A stretch of 64,000 bases of DNA from Vandiemenella viatica. Lineage: Eukaryota; Arthropoda; Insecta; Orthoptera; Morabidae. Positions 22,896 through 36,934 of this stretch are shown here, piece after piece (the stretch's first letter is position 1; each line of letters starts with the position of its first letter). Below the pieces are notes generated by a model. It did not search any database, was not told where the DNA came from, and was given only the letters and a program-made list of their open reading frames with translations. The stretch is taken from the NCBI GenBank assembly GCA_031002005.1, contig CM061920.1, forward strand, positions 104,529,447 to 104,593,446, read 5' to 3'. The position numbers were made by a program, and so were the translations under genes.

Positions 22896-25800
22896 TGGAT
22901 TAAAGTTGCTAAATCACTGTGTTTTGTTATGTCTCTCCAGAAACTGAAATTTTATTTAAGGCAATCTTCATTGAGAAAATTAATAGAAAAATTCTATTTA
23001 ACAATCTAATTCTTATTTATGAAAGAAATTAGTTTCGTCATGGTAATTAACCATTAGATGAATACTTCGCTGAAATATAAATCACTTGATGATCAAATTA
23101 ACCTGCAATTAAATTGTATAAGGAAATGATCAGTGAACAAACAGTTGAAACACTACACTGTATCGCTACTCCACTCAGTGAAAATGAGATATTACGTTTC
23201 GTGGAATTGGAAACCGACGCAATTCAGAAAACTACACAGATTCGAAACCGAACTGACTAGTGTGGTGAACATGTGATAGCCGCATGGAGATAATTGCGGA
23301 GTGCTGAATCTAATGCTACTGTGGTTACAATACAAATGACAACCCGTGAAGAGGCGGGACTCTGGTATGGTACTGTCGAGATTAGCCAGTTCCCTGTTTA
23401 AATCCATCTGGGATGAATCGCAGCAGTTGCAGGATGCTTGCAGAAAAAAGAACTGGCTGAAACTTGTTTCCTCTATCACCAACTAGTTACACACTCTGTC
23501 GAAAGCTACGGAATTACCAAGCATAGTAGTAAAGGCTGCTGAAATGATATCCGCGAAAGGATCACCTCGGAAGTATTTTGATATTTTTACTTCTTGTTTA
23601 GACAAAACAGAGTAAACCACCGCAAACATAAGCTTTAATTAATTTGTAATCTATAGTGTTAATGTATGTACACTCAAGTTTCGCAAAACTACTGTATCTT
23701 TCTTTTGCTTAGGTCATTAATGCCGGTAGTGGTTTGGCAAAAGGAACGGGAAATAATTTGTCCTTGGCTCGAAGGAACCATCCAGACATCAACCTTAAAT
23801 GATTTTTTAAATTATTTTTGATGAAACTGTTATGACGAACAAACTAATGTACAGTAACTATGCTTGTCACTGTCCACAAGTTGGTTTGAGGTCCGTAGGA
23901 AAAGATTTGACCACTTTCTTGTACTCGGTTGGCACGGTGGAAGAGATGTTGAAGGACCTTACTTAAACCCCAGATTGTGTAGCAGACCTCTGGGATAGAT
24001 CCCAAAGTTTTACATAATGTGCGTGAATTCTTCGCTAGTGATGGTGATTCGTCCTTTGAGTGAGGACATAAAACTTGGCGACACCGTGGGAAGGGTTAGT
24101 CGTGTTTCACACACTACCCCTCGACAAAGAAATACACTCAGCATACATTACGTAAAACATTTAACTTACAGTCGTCTGTACTAACACATTAATAACGCTA
24201 ACTATACAGCAAAACGTTAGGTGAAACTATAGTATTATCAGAATTTTCTATGGGAATCGCTATTCGGGTAACATACTCTGGAAATCCAACACCCCTATGC
24301 TGGATGACCAGTATTTGTGGAAGAAATAAAGACAGCTTGACGAAGAAAAATATAACCAATAAAATTTTAAAACCTAAAATACAATTCCTGGAATATTATG
24401 TGGTACGCGAAATCACTCCAACCAACTGCAGATAATATAGAATACTTCTATCGCCAAACGATAGGTGCACAAAATGTGCACACATTACTGCATAGTATCA
24501 AACCATGAGGATCTGGACATGGCCAGAATGAAGACTAGCTTTGCCATTCCAACTTCTCCTTTAACCGTTAGTATGCAGACAAACTGAAGTACACAGAAAA
24601 GCAACACTATGGAGCTGTACTATGAATATTAGCCAGCACTCTAGCCTATATTTTACAAACGGAGAATACAATCTGTTACGAATATATTGCTTATACGATT
24701 ATTCTATAGTATGAAATAATCCAAAATCAAAATTACATATAAATAAATAATTTACATGGTTGCTCGATATAATAATGACTGAAACGTGCCAGTGACCAGA
24801 CACAAACCGTACAAAATACTCTTCAATACAACCCGTCAAGACCAATGGAAAAACGTACTGGAAAAAGGGAACAAGAGAAAGAAAATTCGTGCAAATGACC
24901 TAACTGAAATACAAACAGAACCTTGGAACTAACTTAAAACAAAAGGAAGCACAAGAATAAATACCAGGATACCCACAAAAAGAACCCAAAGGATCTTAAT
25001 AAGTACTGAACAAAAGATGAATAATACAACTGAAATGCACAAGTGGAAAAGTGCAAAGCAATCTCCCACCCTACAGATTTTACTTTCTTTAACATCTTCT
25101 TTTAAAGAAAAGCCAATGACCGACGGAAAGAACCCATAAAACCATCATAACATGACCGACCAAAGACATAAGTAAGAAGAGGTTCTTTTGTATTATATAG
25201 CTATAGTTAAATTTACTTGTCGATTTTAATTCATTATCACATGAAACTAAATCCACTAATACAAACTTAGCTTGATATGCAAAATTGTTTAAGCAGCTAC
25301 ACTAAAGGCTGCACATAAAATTAATCCCTATTATCATCCAAAGTTGGATTCTACAAATATGTAGACGAACATAAGTCAAGTGGATTAATTAATTGTTGTG
25401 AATTAAATTATGAAAAGATGTAATAATGTTCTTTCTACTGGATTCTGCGGAGATGGCGTAAAAAGTTCCATGGTTGCATTATTAAGCATCAAACCGCGCC
25501 TGTGTCCTCTAGGTTGAATCTTGTCCATGGTTTACGAAAAGAGGTATGGTCATATGCCTTCATTGTTTCTCTAAGTTGCAGCCTAACCCTTCTCTAAGAG
25601 AAAATGAACAAAACGTTTTCCACACCTGTGAATTACAATTAGTAGAAAAATTCTGGAATTACTGCAATAACCATCTATTTGATCAAACTTCTTATACGCA
25701 AAACTGCTTTTTGCACTGACTTTCAAATTTTACATGGAGATTGGCGTATATTAGTTTTCTTTCTAGATAAGTGGATTTTTCATACGTTTTCATTACTGTA

Positions 25801-27595
25801 CTCTGAAGAGTTAGTTGCGGCGATTTTAATTCTGTAGATTAGAGACATTCTAAAGAACATTGAAAGAAATTTTATCGCAAGAAAAGTGTTTGGTAATTTC
25901 ATTCCATCCAAATCGTTATAGAATTTTAATAATTAAGAAAAATCTCGTTGGCAGAATACCTAATACTGATGCTGCAAACTGTGTATCCCTTCGACTCTTT
26001 CATGAAGTCATTCCTCCAAAATGCGAAATTAATTCCGATTTTTTCACTGTTAGTACCTCATTATAATATTAATTGATTATTATAAACTCTTAGAGTATTG
26101 TATTTCAGTAGAAGCTTTGTATATTGGTTTTATTGTATTAAAAAAAGACACATCCGTAAAATAGAAGGGTCACAATTTTAAATGTATTAATCATGTACTT
26201 CATGTTCAGGAACGCGAAATTGAAGTAAGTGAATCTGTACCATTACAGTATCTTACTTCCAATCTGTTTGGTCAGCTGGCACAAGTGAGAAAATAAAGAT
26301 GCAGATTTCTTCAACATATTTCCAAAATTAAGGCATATATCGAGCACGACGTTGAAAGCGTCTGATTCAGTCAGAGGGAAGCTGCCAACTCATTACATTT
26401 CTGTCAGCAATGATTGAAAAACCCCCCAGTTTTACCCACCTGGTTCTGATTTGCTGTTCAACGCAGAAGCAACGTTCAAACGCGACGCCGCTATAGCAGC
26501 GCGACACAGATGGCCGATAACATCGACAGCCATCGCAAACGACAGCAATCGAAACCGACAGGCCCCTGCGTCTGTCTTCTGGAGGTTGTCTGCTGGAGGG
26601 ACGAATCGAGATAGTAGGTCTGCGGTGAACCTAACATCAAAATTCTGCGAGAGACACAGTCACGTATCGAAAATCAAACTGTATTCAGAAGCCATCTCTT
26701 AATCGATATATTGTTACGACTGAAGGTAGATTCCAAGTAGACGCGATGTACTATATCAACGTGTTTTTATGAATCGAATATAGCGACTGCAGATTTAAAG
26801 TTACAATTAATTGCATTTTTTATTTTAAAAACGAGGCAGTTTAAATAAATTTTAAAACAGAAAACAATATATTGAAGTCATAAAGATTAACAGGAAACTA
26901 TATACAAAAAACTTTACGTCGGCAGAAACATAATCAATATTCAACTGTACGAATGGTTAAAGTCCGTGAATGTGCTCTTCGAGACTTATTTCCAATAATT
27001 TTCAATATTCCTGCGGAGTTATTTATTGAGAATTTGTAAAAAAAGAAAAAAAAACTCCTTAATACGAAGAAGGAATAAAAACATATTACACTTTTGTCAA
27101 ATCATAATCGCAAATTTATTTGCAAAATGTTAAATTATAAATAAATAAAACTGCTTAAAGAAGGAAAATAAAAATGAGAAATAGAGTTTCAGATTACCCA
27201 ATAATTTACACGAACTGTTGTGTTTGGAGACGTTAAAATATAGTCTCCTACATGACATATATATATTACTAAGAAGCAAAAAAATTTAAGTTTGAAAGAG
27301 TATAATATCTATCTCTAGTCACAAAAATGACTTATTGACTGTCTTGGTAAATGTTTTTAATAAATATTTCTTATTTTACAAATACACCGTTCTTATGAAA
27401 AAAGGGGGAAAAAAAGAAACAATCACTGATGGTTAATTGTCTCCCTGTGTGCAATATTATATGTAAATATAGTAACAAATACCAGGCACAGATAACCAAG
27501 CTTTTCACTTGTAGATCATTTATTTATCGGCAGCTAAGGTGACAGATAAAGTTGGGAACTAATGCCTAATATAGCTACATAAGCACGGTCCAGGT
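22896..27595. other. No gene recognised
   Basis: AT-rich. Open frames (23192-23482 minus, 26451-26702 plus and others) carry no motif I know. The 26451-26700 part is GC-richer than its surroundings. The A-rich stretch 24820-25050 looks like non-coding or highly decayed sequence. No repeats with clear ends were seen. Confidence 0.45.
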
Positions 27596-27705
27596 ATTTG
27601 GGATATGACGCGTGCAAATCCCCGTCCGCCATCATTCCAGACGATTACAGGGATGATTCCTTCAAACGACCATGGCAGAATTCCTCCCCGTGTAGTAGTG
27701 TACCC
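27596..27705 (+). mobile_element. Degenerate SINE fragment (family S1)
   Basis: Blocks 'caaatccccgtccgcc', 'ttacagggatgattccttc' and 'catggcagaattcctcccc' follow in the family S1 order, with a shortened middle. The head is poorly preserved. Confidence 0.5.
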
Positions 27706-30100
27706 GCGTGTAGGGTTGTTGCCACCATTTACTATTATTCTTAGTTTTTTTTAAATTTGCATGTCATTCCCTTTCCAGAACATTGCCTGGGCGACATGGA
27801 AGGGGTACTTCCAAACATTTACTTGAGCAATCCAACATTAAATTACAGTCATTCTCGTATAATCATCAATGAGAAAACATTACTTTCAAGGCAATGCAAC
27901 TAACATTTGTTGTTATAAAGAAAATCAATGAATGTAATGTGTAATGTGGGTTATTGCCCAAACAATTACATCTACATATTATTCACATACAAAATACTGA
28001 TTAAAGAAAAATGACATTGCAGACCCGAGATCTGTTTCTATGACGAGAGTCACGGGTATCGTTTACGGGCTCCTAAATGCACCACATTCAGAGTTCGTTT
28101 GTCCTTGCCGATAAAAGATTGTTTATATTTACCAAATGATCACAGAGGTCGCAGGGAAGCGTAGCCTCGACCTTGGAGCATTCACCCCTCACTCACAATT
28201 TTGTATTCGACGCGCTGTGTCAAACAAAGTGGATCAACACTTGGTCCGCTCAAACACTGAATCCACATGGTCTCATCAGACAGGTTGAGGTATTCTTCAA
28301 GTATCGGGTCGCAGGTCAGACTGTGATATCAGAATCTTTACGAGTGACCTACTCCGTGAAACAGCCCCACTCGATCCATGCACAGTTTTTCTACCTCGAA
28401 AGTTCCACTTGCTCTCCTCAACCCAGATCCACCAATCCACGAATACACCAGTACCGGCCGAACAGCACGCGTTTTGTCCACGTTTACACATGAAAATATA
28501 AAAAAATCACATGTTTTAATTCATAACGAATACACCATGTGTTTGATTCACTCTTACAACATACACTGGCGCACAGCATATCACTGTGTCCTTCACGCAC
28601 TTCCCTCATGGGAGGACTAACCCACACATCGAAATAATGTCTGGGTCCGTCATCTCTCGCCCCATCTTGCACTTCATTACAAAGGGTGCCGCGACCTGGC
28701 ATTCCGCATGCGCTTGCACTGCGAAGGGGCTCTGGCGCTCACGCCGACCAACGAAATAAAGCTCTGTTCCACGCAACTTCCCAATTGTCTTACTAAAATA
28801 TGGAGCTTCCGCGAGGGGACCGCTTCACCAGTTTCTTACACACATCCTTTCCGGGCTCTAAGAACCTCGAGTAGGAACAAATAATTTATAATTTCGTATC
28901 ACAAAAATTTAAGCTCTGAATTTATTTAGCCTTTATACGAACGCGATTATTAACAGTCTTTTGGTAATATAGATCGGGATAATGCCCAGATAAATATTCA
29001 CTATTTTGTTTGTTCCTCATCGATTCATTCATTTACATATAATCATGAATGAAACAATATTGTGTTAATTTTTTTTTCAATTTCTTAATCTTCCAGAAAC
29101 TTGAAATATTCCATTGGTAATATTAATTGTATCGTTGGTCTGGAGCTATATTTTTGGGATTATGAAAATGAATTGGTGAGGAAATTATGATTATATTAAC
29201 GCTTTACAGATTATCATACTTTCTGTCACTGTTGTCACATCTTCGGCAAATTAAATCAACTAAGATTTACTATAAATATTTTAATGTAATACCTACAAGC
29301 TTGTGAAACTCTAAAGATGAAAAGAAATACACCAGTAACCGTGGTTAAGACTATTTTTGAATGACCTACCAACATTGTAATTAACAATGGAAAGTAAATG
29401 TATCATCTGTTAAACAGAATTACAAATGAAGATTAAAAAAAAATGCGCCATAGTTTGCATGAATTATTGTCAATAGTTAAATCTAGCATCATTTATAGAT
29501 CAGTCTCAGGTTGCAAACATGTTGAAATACTCAAAGAAATGTTAGTTAAATGATATATTTAATATATGTTGACGGACGTTAAATAAATCACCGATTCGTT
29601 CGTTCGTACATGGAATATTTGTGTTACCGATTTCATCGTAATGTCCAATTCAATTATTGGTATTGAGATAAGAGCTTACCATCAATGAGATCAATGGGCG
29701 GTGGCTGCTCGTGCAGTACACGCAAGAATCCTCTTATCTGTGAACAATGCTGACAGATTGAGCTGAAATGGGATTACTGCCAAACAACATTGCCGGAATG
29801 TTTGTGTATGCGTGTATTCTAATCAGAATTATTGCTATTCTGCTAATGACATGGCACACCAAACAAGCGTGCGGGGTGGTGGGTTGGAAAAGCTTGGAAC
29901 ACCTGACCGAAAAATCATTACAGCAGCAGGTATCAACTATACCAGTCTCTGTACGTCAAAATGATATTTAAGTTGGATAATCGCTGAATGATTTTGTGTT
30001 TTTGCATGATTATCTTTTGATACATAACGTTAAGCTACAACAGAATTAAGATTGTAACGAATCCATTGTATTATAATGAAATATAATTTATTGCTTACGG
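27706..30100. other. No gene recognised; GC-richer patch 28170-28760
   Basis: Open frames on both strands between 28170 and 28760 overlap each other in a GC-richer patch. None shows a domain. The rest is AT-rich and empty of recognisable features. Confidence 0.45.
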
Positions 30101-30145
30101 TTTTTTTTTTTTTTTTTTGTTTTTTTTTTTTTTTTTTTTTTTTTT
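30101..30145. repeat. Poly-T tract
   Basis: T18, one G, then T26. It may be the poly(A) tail of an old minus-strand retroelement, but nothing recognisable follows at 30146. Confidence 0.9.
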
Positions 30146-32040
30146 GTATGGGGAGGCTGAACGGAATATTTTCTGAAACAAATATTGTAGTAATCAGTGC
30201 ACTGAGTTATTATTAGACAGATGGCTTCACTGCCTGCTTTGGAGGAAATATGGTGGTTTTGGGTCTTGCAACTCTTAAATTTTGATTAAATTAGAAATTG
30301 CTTTTTTTAATTTTCGCCGTGAGGTAATGTCAGTGACTGAATACTTTGTACAATATTCGATATTCAGCGACTTCCAGCTACATCACATAATATGATTATA
30401 CATTTTTCAGAAACTCATCAAGTATTTGTATTAGTTCTGTAACAAGACAGGTTTATTGGTTTCTCCTCTAAACCGTAATATTCGGATATTTAGATTTGTA
30501 CTGGTATATTTCATTCCTTCTAACGCCACTTTTCATTGGTCAACCTGTATATTGCGACACCAATTGAAGCGCAATATTTGTACTATTGTTTAATTACTTA
30601 TTAACAAATCTCGTATTGTTTCTTATTGATTAATTAGAGTGAATTTTGAGTATTTATTTACTTCTGAAGTAAAAAAAATAGTGGAAATTTAAGACCAAAA
30701 GAAGTTGTAATTAACAATTACTGAAATTTGGTTTAACGTATTGCTCCGAATCAGAACACAAGACCTTCTCAGAATCGTTGCTTTGATGGTATTGCATTGT
30801 ATGCTCCCATTCTCAATACATATAGCGAACACTCAAACACTGAGTAATTGATCCTGGTGAAACAAATTTCTCTGGAAACCTTCAGAAATCAGGTCTTCCC
30901 TTATACCTGTGGCTAAGTCTCGTCTTTGCATGTCCGACGTCCGGGTCAACACCACCCAGACTCTGATGATCAAGGTGTCTTAATTTCTTTATCAGCATCC
31001 AGAAAAAAAGCCAGATCAACAGTGAGAGGATTGGCCAAACCTTGTTACAAAAACTGATTACAGGTTGCAATAGATTGCCTGTGCTACAGCTTCGTCGAAA
31101 AGGCATACTCCTCCCACAAGGAGCTAGATGACTGGTTTGCTTCCTGTGTCCCGCAACAGCCGGGCTACACAATGCATATCTAAGGGGCCGAGCTATACAG
31201 GTCAAGCGAGGTAATAGCCTTCCTGTACAGATCGTTTTACCAATACTTCTGTCCGTGGAAGAACTCTGCGTACTTTTCATACCAAATCTTGTATCCTGAT
31301 ATGTGTTTTTGAATAGCTCATTAACAGACCAAATTAAACTGCCGTAGTAAGTTGTTCTTGTAGCTTTTTATGTTTCACTTGGAAAATAGTTGATAACAGT
31401 GGCCGCTAGTTCCTGGGCGATTATTATTACTACAGTCGTGTTACCCGGAATTATTAGTTCTTTACCAGTATCTGACAAATAGAATATACTTGGTCATCAG
31501 CAAACTTTTCTGAATGGCGGTAGCTGGTGTGTTAGGAAATATCAGCATACACAACATTTATAAATTTTATGTGGACAGTAGAGCTATACTTTGAACAGGA
31601 TACCGGAAATCTAAACTTTATCCGTTACTCCAGATTCAGTAGACTGGTTAGATTTCACTATAGGATAGCAAACCCTTTACTTGAAAAATATAGAGGCCTC
31701 CAATAAGATGTCGAAACATCCAGCAGATTTGTAAAGTTAGTATAGATGTTAGAGGTGGGACACATTTGTGAAACAGAAAAGACGCTAGTAATAAGCTCCT
31801 ACTGGCAGGTTCCCTCGTTACCTTGAAGAGGGACCCACTCTGCCAAGCAGCTCTTCATTCAGCGCAGCCAATAAAGCCGAGATGAACAGCTGCCGGTCGC
31901 TTCCGCTCGGCCTGACCCTGTAGGTACAACGTGCAGCATTTCCATAAGCGCTTTAATTTACTACCACACCGACGGCGTCAGTTCGAATCAGAACTGGACT
32001 TGTGAAACCCGGAGCGCTTAACATACAGGAGGAATGTGTG
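30146..32040. other. No gene recognised
   Basis: One 132-codon minus-strand frame (30882-31280) is serine/arginine-rich without a recognisable motif. A GC-richer patch lies at 31790-31960. Nothing else was seen. Confidence 0.45.
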
Positions 32041-32045
32041 TGTCG

Positions 32046-32235
32046 TCATGTATACGAAACGCGTAACTTGATTCCGGAAATCCGCCTAAAAACCACAATC
32101 ATGACGGCCGGTACGAGGGGACCAGTGTTGACCCTGGTCGCGTTGTAGCACCACCATCTACTGTGCAGACGCCTTAATTCGAAGCCCCACTGGCGGGTAA
32201 AGTCTACATTATCCATAATTGACTTAAACATTTAA
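32046..32235 (-). mobile_element. Degenerate SINE-like sequence
   Basis: On the minus strand the order is a B-box-like 'GGCTTCGAATTAAGGCG' near 32170-32190, then 'ccggccgtcatgattgtgg' and 'gcggatttccgga'. The second half resembles the body of SINEs related to family S1. It is much decayed, and boundaries are guesses. Confidence 0.4.
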
Positions 32236-32854
32236 CCAAAAGAGGGAGCCTTAGTTTTGAAATACTTTTTCTGCCTTTCACTTGAATTGGCTACACTACT
32301 GTAAAATCAATTTGCAACTGTAAAGTAGAATTATTTTATTAAATGCCTTATAAAATTAAATATATTCTCCAAAAGCTTAACCTTAGTGATAAAATTGATA
32401 TCTGCTGCAAGTCCTGCAGCTTCCATAGTCTACTTGCATGCTATGACAGTCAGAGTACCAGAAAAAACTGAGATTATATTTTTGGAGCGAGATTATATTT
32501 CCAAAAACAAATACCAGGACTCTTTACCTTCCAGTGAAGTCAGAAAAGCAGTTTGAACTTTACCAATCTTCACCATTAACAAAGGATTACATGAGGACTT
32601 AACAATCTCCTCTCTATTGATCGCCCTTTATAAGAGCACTGTAACGTTTAAACTACAGTCGCCTCACCTATAGATGCTCTCTAGGCTATTTATGTTTGCT
32701 TCCTTGAATTAAAGCTGTGAAGATAACCCCAACCATAAAATAACATAACGATACCGTGTTTAGAGTGATTATCATAATGATGGGACATATGGCATGAACA
32801 AGACGAACTCACCCCTCAATAAGGGAGATAAACAGAAAGATTTAAAAATATTTG

Positions 32855-33010
32855 CTTGTGAAATGTGTAGTTTATGACTAGGAGATTGAGAATAGTCCCA
32901 GCACTCACCAGATGATTGCAGGAAAGCGAATAGAAACCACAGTTAGGACAGGCTTTCCCGTTGTAGCCCCCCGATCCAGCCTGCGTCGGCTTCACGTACT
33001 AATCCACACT
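32855..33010 (-). repeat. Possible dispersed repeat
   Basis: 'gaaatgtgtagttta' and 'aggagattgaga' here match 4271-4300, where they sit next to the hAT-like element. The remainder (to 'cttcacgtactaatccac') resembles SINE tails in composition. Only two partial copies were seen. Confidence 0.3.
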
Positions 33011-34140
33011 AGTGAACGGATAATTTTTTAATTATATTTTTATAGATCATATTCATTTACTAGCTTTCTAAATTAATTACAAGAAGAAATTAAATTTTAA
33101 TGTGTTATTTAAGCTTGTTGATCTCTGTGCATAACAGAAATTTCAGGCATATTGTGTGATCTAAATCGAAACAAATTTATTTAAAAAAAAAAACTGTTTA
33201 AATGTCTACCCTTGCAGAAATTTTTAGCTTACTACGAGTACGGGAAATATCTTAATGTTCATCAGAGGGTGAGTGACGAAACTGGTGAAATTTTCAAACT
33301 AAGAACAAGAACGAAACAAAATTTAATGTGTCCGCTAATATAGCGAACATATCAGGCATGTATCGCCACTCAGACCGAAGAAACTGAGGTAAAAAAATGT
33401 CCCGAATCGTTTCTAGAAAAAGGTGGGCATTGGCCCCGACTTGGCGGGCGCTATGGACGGTAGCTTTTTTGAATAATCTGTGGAAACTTACAACTAACTT
33501 CCATGTGCTATCGTGGTTTTCGATTATGCATCCATCTATTTTTTCGGAATTTACAAAAAACAGCAACAACAACGATGTGTGTTCTAAATTATTTTCAGAC
33601 AGCAAAATACGCCGATAGTAGCTCTGGTGTAACATACTGCCAGTGTCACCACAGGAACAGGATGATTTCTAGTCTGGACGCTGCAGCACGGTGTGTGGTA
33701 GAGCGCGTGTTCCCTCGTCAACTTTGCTCTTAAGGCACAGCAGCCGCAGGCGGAACACACATCGATCAACCGTCGCCATGGAGACAGCCGCACTTCATTG
33801 TTCGTGGCGCGTCCACGTTCCACAACCCAATTTACGGCGACGGACATCGTACTCCGATTGCAGTCTGTAGATCAATCTGCTCCAACGCGGCTAGTGGAAA
33901 GGATACGGCTCTCACTTGTGGTGTAACATGATATATTAAGAACAATCAAATCGGTTCCCAAACAATGCATAAGACATATCTGCGAGTTATTCAAACCTGC
34001 AGAATGCTGACTATGGTCAGCTGGCTGTGATGTATTTGAAACAACAGTAAGCCTTACCATTCTCAGGGGATGAGAAGGGAAACACATGTGTTGCTCTCAG
34101 CATGTGAAAGGCCCTGGGAAATCTTTAAATAAGTTAAAAT
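33011..34140. other. No gene recognised; GC-richer patch 33640-33860
   Basis: Overlapping open frames on both strands at 33294-33850, none with a known motif. The 33640-33860 part is GC-richer than its flanks. Confidence 0.45.
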
Positions 34141-34144
34141 AAAA

Positions 34145-35265
34145 TAAATAAATGAGACAGTAAATATAACACCTCTTATACTCGTACGTTACATCAATCT
34201 CTCTGATCAGTCCCTAGTTATAATCATCAAGCATTCGCTCATTATACTGTCCCTGGTACCCTCTTTCAAACAATTGTAAGTCCTGATGGAACCTTTCACC
34301 ATGTTCCTCTGAATATGCACCCATAAGAGACCAGATGAGAGTGGAGTACATCCAGATTTAGAGACTTTCTGTACCCCATTGCTTTGTAGTTCTTCAAAAG
34401 ACCCTCCACCACATCCCTGGAATTGTCCATTCTATGATTACCTAGGAAACCATTCACAACATCTCTGAAACTCTTTTAGGCCTTTCTTTGAACTGGAAGA
34501 AGCTTGCTGATGAATGTGTCATCACGAAGTAATTTTTCACTTGGGTGCCCACAAAACTTCCACCCTTTATCTTACCTTCTGATAGTTCGGGGAACACATT
34601 CTGGAGATACTTCATTGCATCTTATGTTGTATCTATGGCCTTTACAGATTGCTTGATGAGTCCAAGCTTAATATGGAGGGGAGGGATTAGTATCTTTTCC
34701 TGCTCGACAAGGGGTTCACACGTAACATTTTTCTGGCCAACCACAAACTCCGACCTCAGTGGCCATTCAACAGTCTGAAAATGTCTGCCTGTATCTCTGC
34801 TATCCCAAAGACAGAGAAAGCAAGGATTTATTGTGTTTCCTCCTTGTAATCCCATCAGAAATGCAATTATTTTTAAATCACCAATTACTTCCCACTGTGT
34901 GGGCAAGGAATGGGAAGGAATTCGGCCATGGCCTTTTTAATGAAGCATCCCGGCATTTGCCTGGAGTGATTTGGGAAACCATGGAAAACCCAAATCTGGT
35001 TGCCTGGACGGGGATTCGAACCGCCGTCCTCCCGAATGAGAGGCCAGAACGCTATCCGTTACACCACCAGGCTCGGTGGAATAGAGGGATATTTGTTTCC
35101 ATTACGGAGGAGAACAGCTTTCAGACTCTTGCAGGAGCTATCAATGAAGAGTCACCGCCAGTCCTTTGAATCATAGTTAAATCCTATTCCTTTGAAAAGA
35201 CGTAGCACATTGTGGCAATAGCACACATAACAAAAACAGTCTGTATTATGCTTACAGCAATGGGA
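34145..35265 (-). pseudogene. Decayed conserved insect protein of unknown function, SINE-interrupted
   Basis: On the minus strand this encodes, in order, blocks I recognise from an uncharacterised protein family common in insect genomes. 'YCHNVLRLFKGIGF' lies near 35200, 'LFIDSSCKSLKAVLLRNGNK' near 35110-35160 after an in-frame stop, and 'WEVIGDLKIIAFLMGLQGG' near 34840-34890. Then come 'CFLCLWDSRDT' near 34800 and 'ILIPPLHIKLGLIKQSVKA' near 34640. After frameshifts, 'EEHGERFHQDLQLFERGYQG' follows near 34270. The CxxC in CFLC and the histidines hint at a metal-binding or nuclease-like fold, but no activity is established to my knowledge. At least one stop, several frameshifts and a SINE (about 34900-35076) disrupt it. 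About 30 residues usually found between the first two parts appear to be missing at the SINE. Confidence 0.7.
34900..35076 (-). mobile_element. SINE (family S1) inserted in the pseudogene
   Basis: A well-preserved minus-strand copy. The tRNA-like head lies near 35040-35076. The B-box-like GGTTCGAATCC is close to exact, near 35010-35025. The body 'cccaaatcactccaggcaaa' (minus strand) and the C-rich tail run to about 34900. It interrupts the pseudogene at 34145-35265, so it arrived after that sequence did. No clean target duplication was seen. Confidence 0.8.
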
Positions 35266-35794
35266 AGAATCCATTATTCATCAATAACGTCATTCTGAAA
35301 CAGATTACATACAGTTGAACCGTTCATTCAGCTCATATATAGTGTTCTTAGCTAATATAATGTTAACCAATTAATTTCATATTATTGGACATAAAAAGCA
35401 AATAAATGATTATATAAAATTAGGAATATTCAGTGTAGTTTAGTTGAGATCTGATTCATCCAAAATAAGCATAAAATTACTTAAACAAGCAAAAAGTTTT
35501 TTTGTGTTACATTTTTTAATTTATTGCCACTTCCACACTGGTATTTTGCAGATTTTAGGAAAGTTTAAATGACGTATTATAGAAACATATAGGGAGTAGC
35601 AACGAATGGAATGTATGTAAATGCTGAGTGTGAAGAAGTAAAATGGAATAACAATTAAGACGACGGGGAGGCTGTAAATTACGGTAATTTGTGTCTATTG
35701 TCCTCCGAACTTATTTGCACGAAGAAATGATTAGACGAATTAGAGCAAGACGAATCTTACTGCGGACGCGACAGCGACGAAAGAGAGAGAGACA
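35266..35794. other. No gene recognised
   Basis: AT-rich; nothing seen. Confidence 0.5.
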
Positions 35795-36052
35795 TACCGC
35801 GCGTGGTGGGTGAGCGCTTAGCACTCTGGCCTCGCATTCGGGAGGACGGCGGTTCTATCCCCGTCCGGGCGTCCAATTTGGGTTTTCTGTGGTTTCCCCA
35901 GATCGCTCCAGCGAATGCCGGGATGCTTCCTTCAAAATGGCAATGCCCGAATTCCTTCCCGTTTCTTGTCCCCAGCCCCATCCCGCCTCTAATGACTACG
36001 TCGTCCACCAGGCCTAAAGCCATAAGCAAAAAAAAAAAAAAGAAAAAAAAAA
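35795..36052 (+). mobile_element. SINE (family S1) with A-rich tail
   Basis: The best-preserved plus-strand copy. The A-box-like 'GTGGGTGAGCGCTTAGCAC' lies near 35806, the B-box-like 'GGTTCTATCCCC' near 35850, and the body with 'CCAGATCGCTCCAGCGAATG' near 35898. It has an extended 3' part ('ctaatgactacgtcgtccacc') and an A-rich tail at 36028-36052. The tail and short length support retroposition. The nearby 'acagcga' on both sides is a weak target-duplication candidate. Confidence 0.85.
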
Positions 36053-36934
36053 CAGCGAGATTCAACTTTGTCGGCTTTGAGCAGACAGCCGTCGCTTCCA
36101 GCTCGCCGTATCTGATCTGCCTAAAGCCTGGGATGCTGGCAGCTGCTCACCGCGACCACCCATCAAGACTTCACATACAGCGCCGGGAGTGACGCTGTAT
36201 GCCAAGACACCTCTTCACCTGTTGCTGCTTCAGCAGAATTGAGGTCACGAATTGGGAATTTGCCGCTGTATCACCGCATTTCTGATCACTGCTATCTATA
36301 AGTGGTAAAGAAACTCAGTTTGTGCCACAGTTTTTCATTAGAACTCTGTTTTCAAACGCCTAGTAAACGCCTGTGGGTTATTTCATGCTCTCCACTGAGT
36401 TATACCAATAAGAATTGCTAACATCTTTTTGTTGTAAATAACGAGTTATTTCATTCAGGTATATAAAGTGATCTTACTGATAAATAAAGTTCATTTACTT
36501 TGATTTGTGTTAATATGATATTCGATTGTGATTTCGTGGGTTTTTCAATTTCTAGAAGGATTACATTAAACACCTTTGTTTATGAATCATTGTTTTATAT
36601 GTAAAAATATTAAAGTGTATTTGATTCAACCCACTGGCGCCCAAAGTAACGTAGCTATAAAATGCCTTAGCATTCACGTTTTACTCTGAGGTATTAAACA
36701 TTATTTCACTAATCAATAAGAACACTAATATACCTTCACAATCACAGAAATATTTATTTCACACTCAACCGTAGTTACCTTTTCCCTATTGCATCTAGTT
36801 CCTTCGCTATTGGAAAAAATATTTGTCTTAGTTTTTATCCCGACTTCATTGTATTTCATTAATTTTACTAACTTGTTGCTCTAAACTTAGACTTCAAATT
36901 AGTGTTTAATTATATTCGTCTAATTTTTCTTTCT
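36053..36934. other. No gene recognised
   Basis: The interval 36060-36200 is GC-richer. The rest is AT-rich. No motifs seen. Confidence 0.5.

Noticed and set aside
35767..36060. 'acagcga' as target duplication of the SINE at 35795
   Set aside because: The left copy lies about 20 bp away from the recognisable SINE head and is only 7 bp long, so it may be chance.
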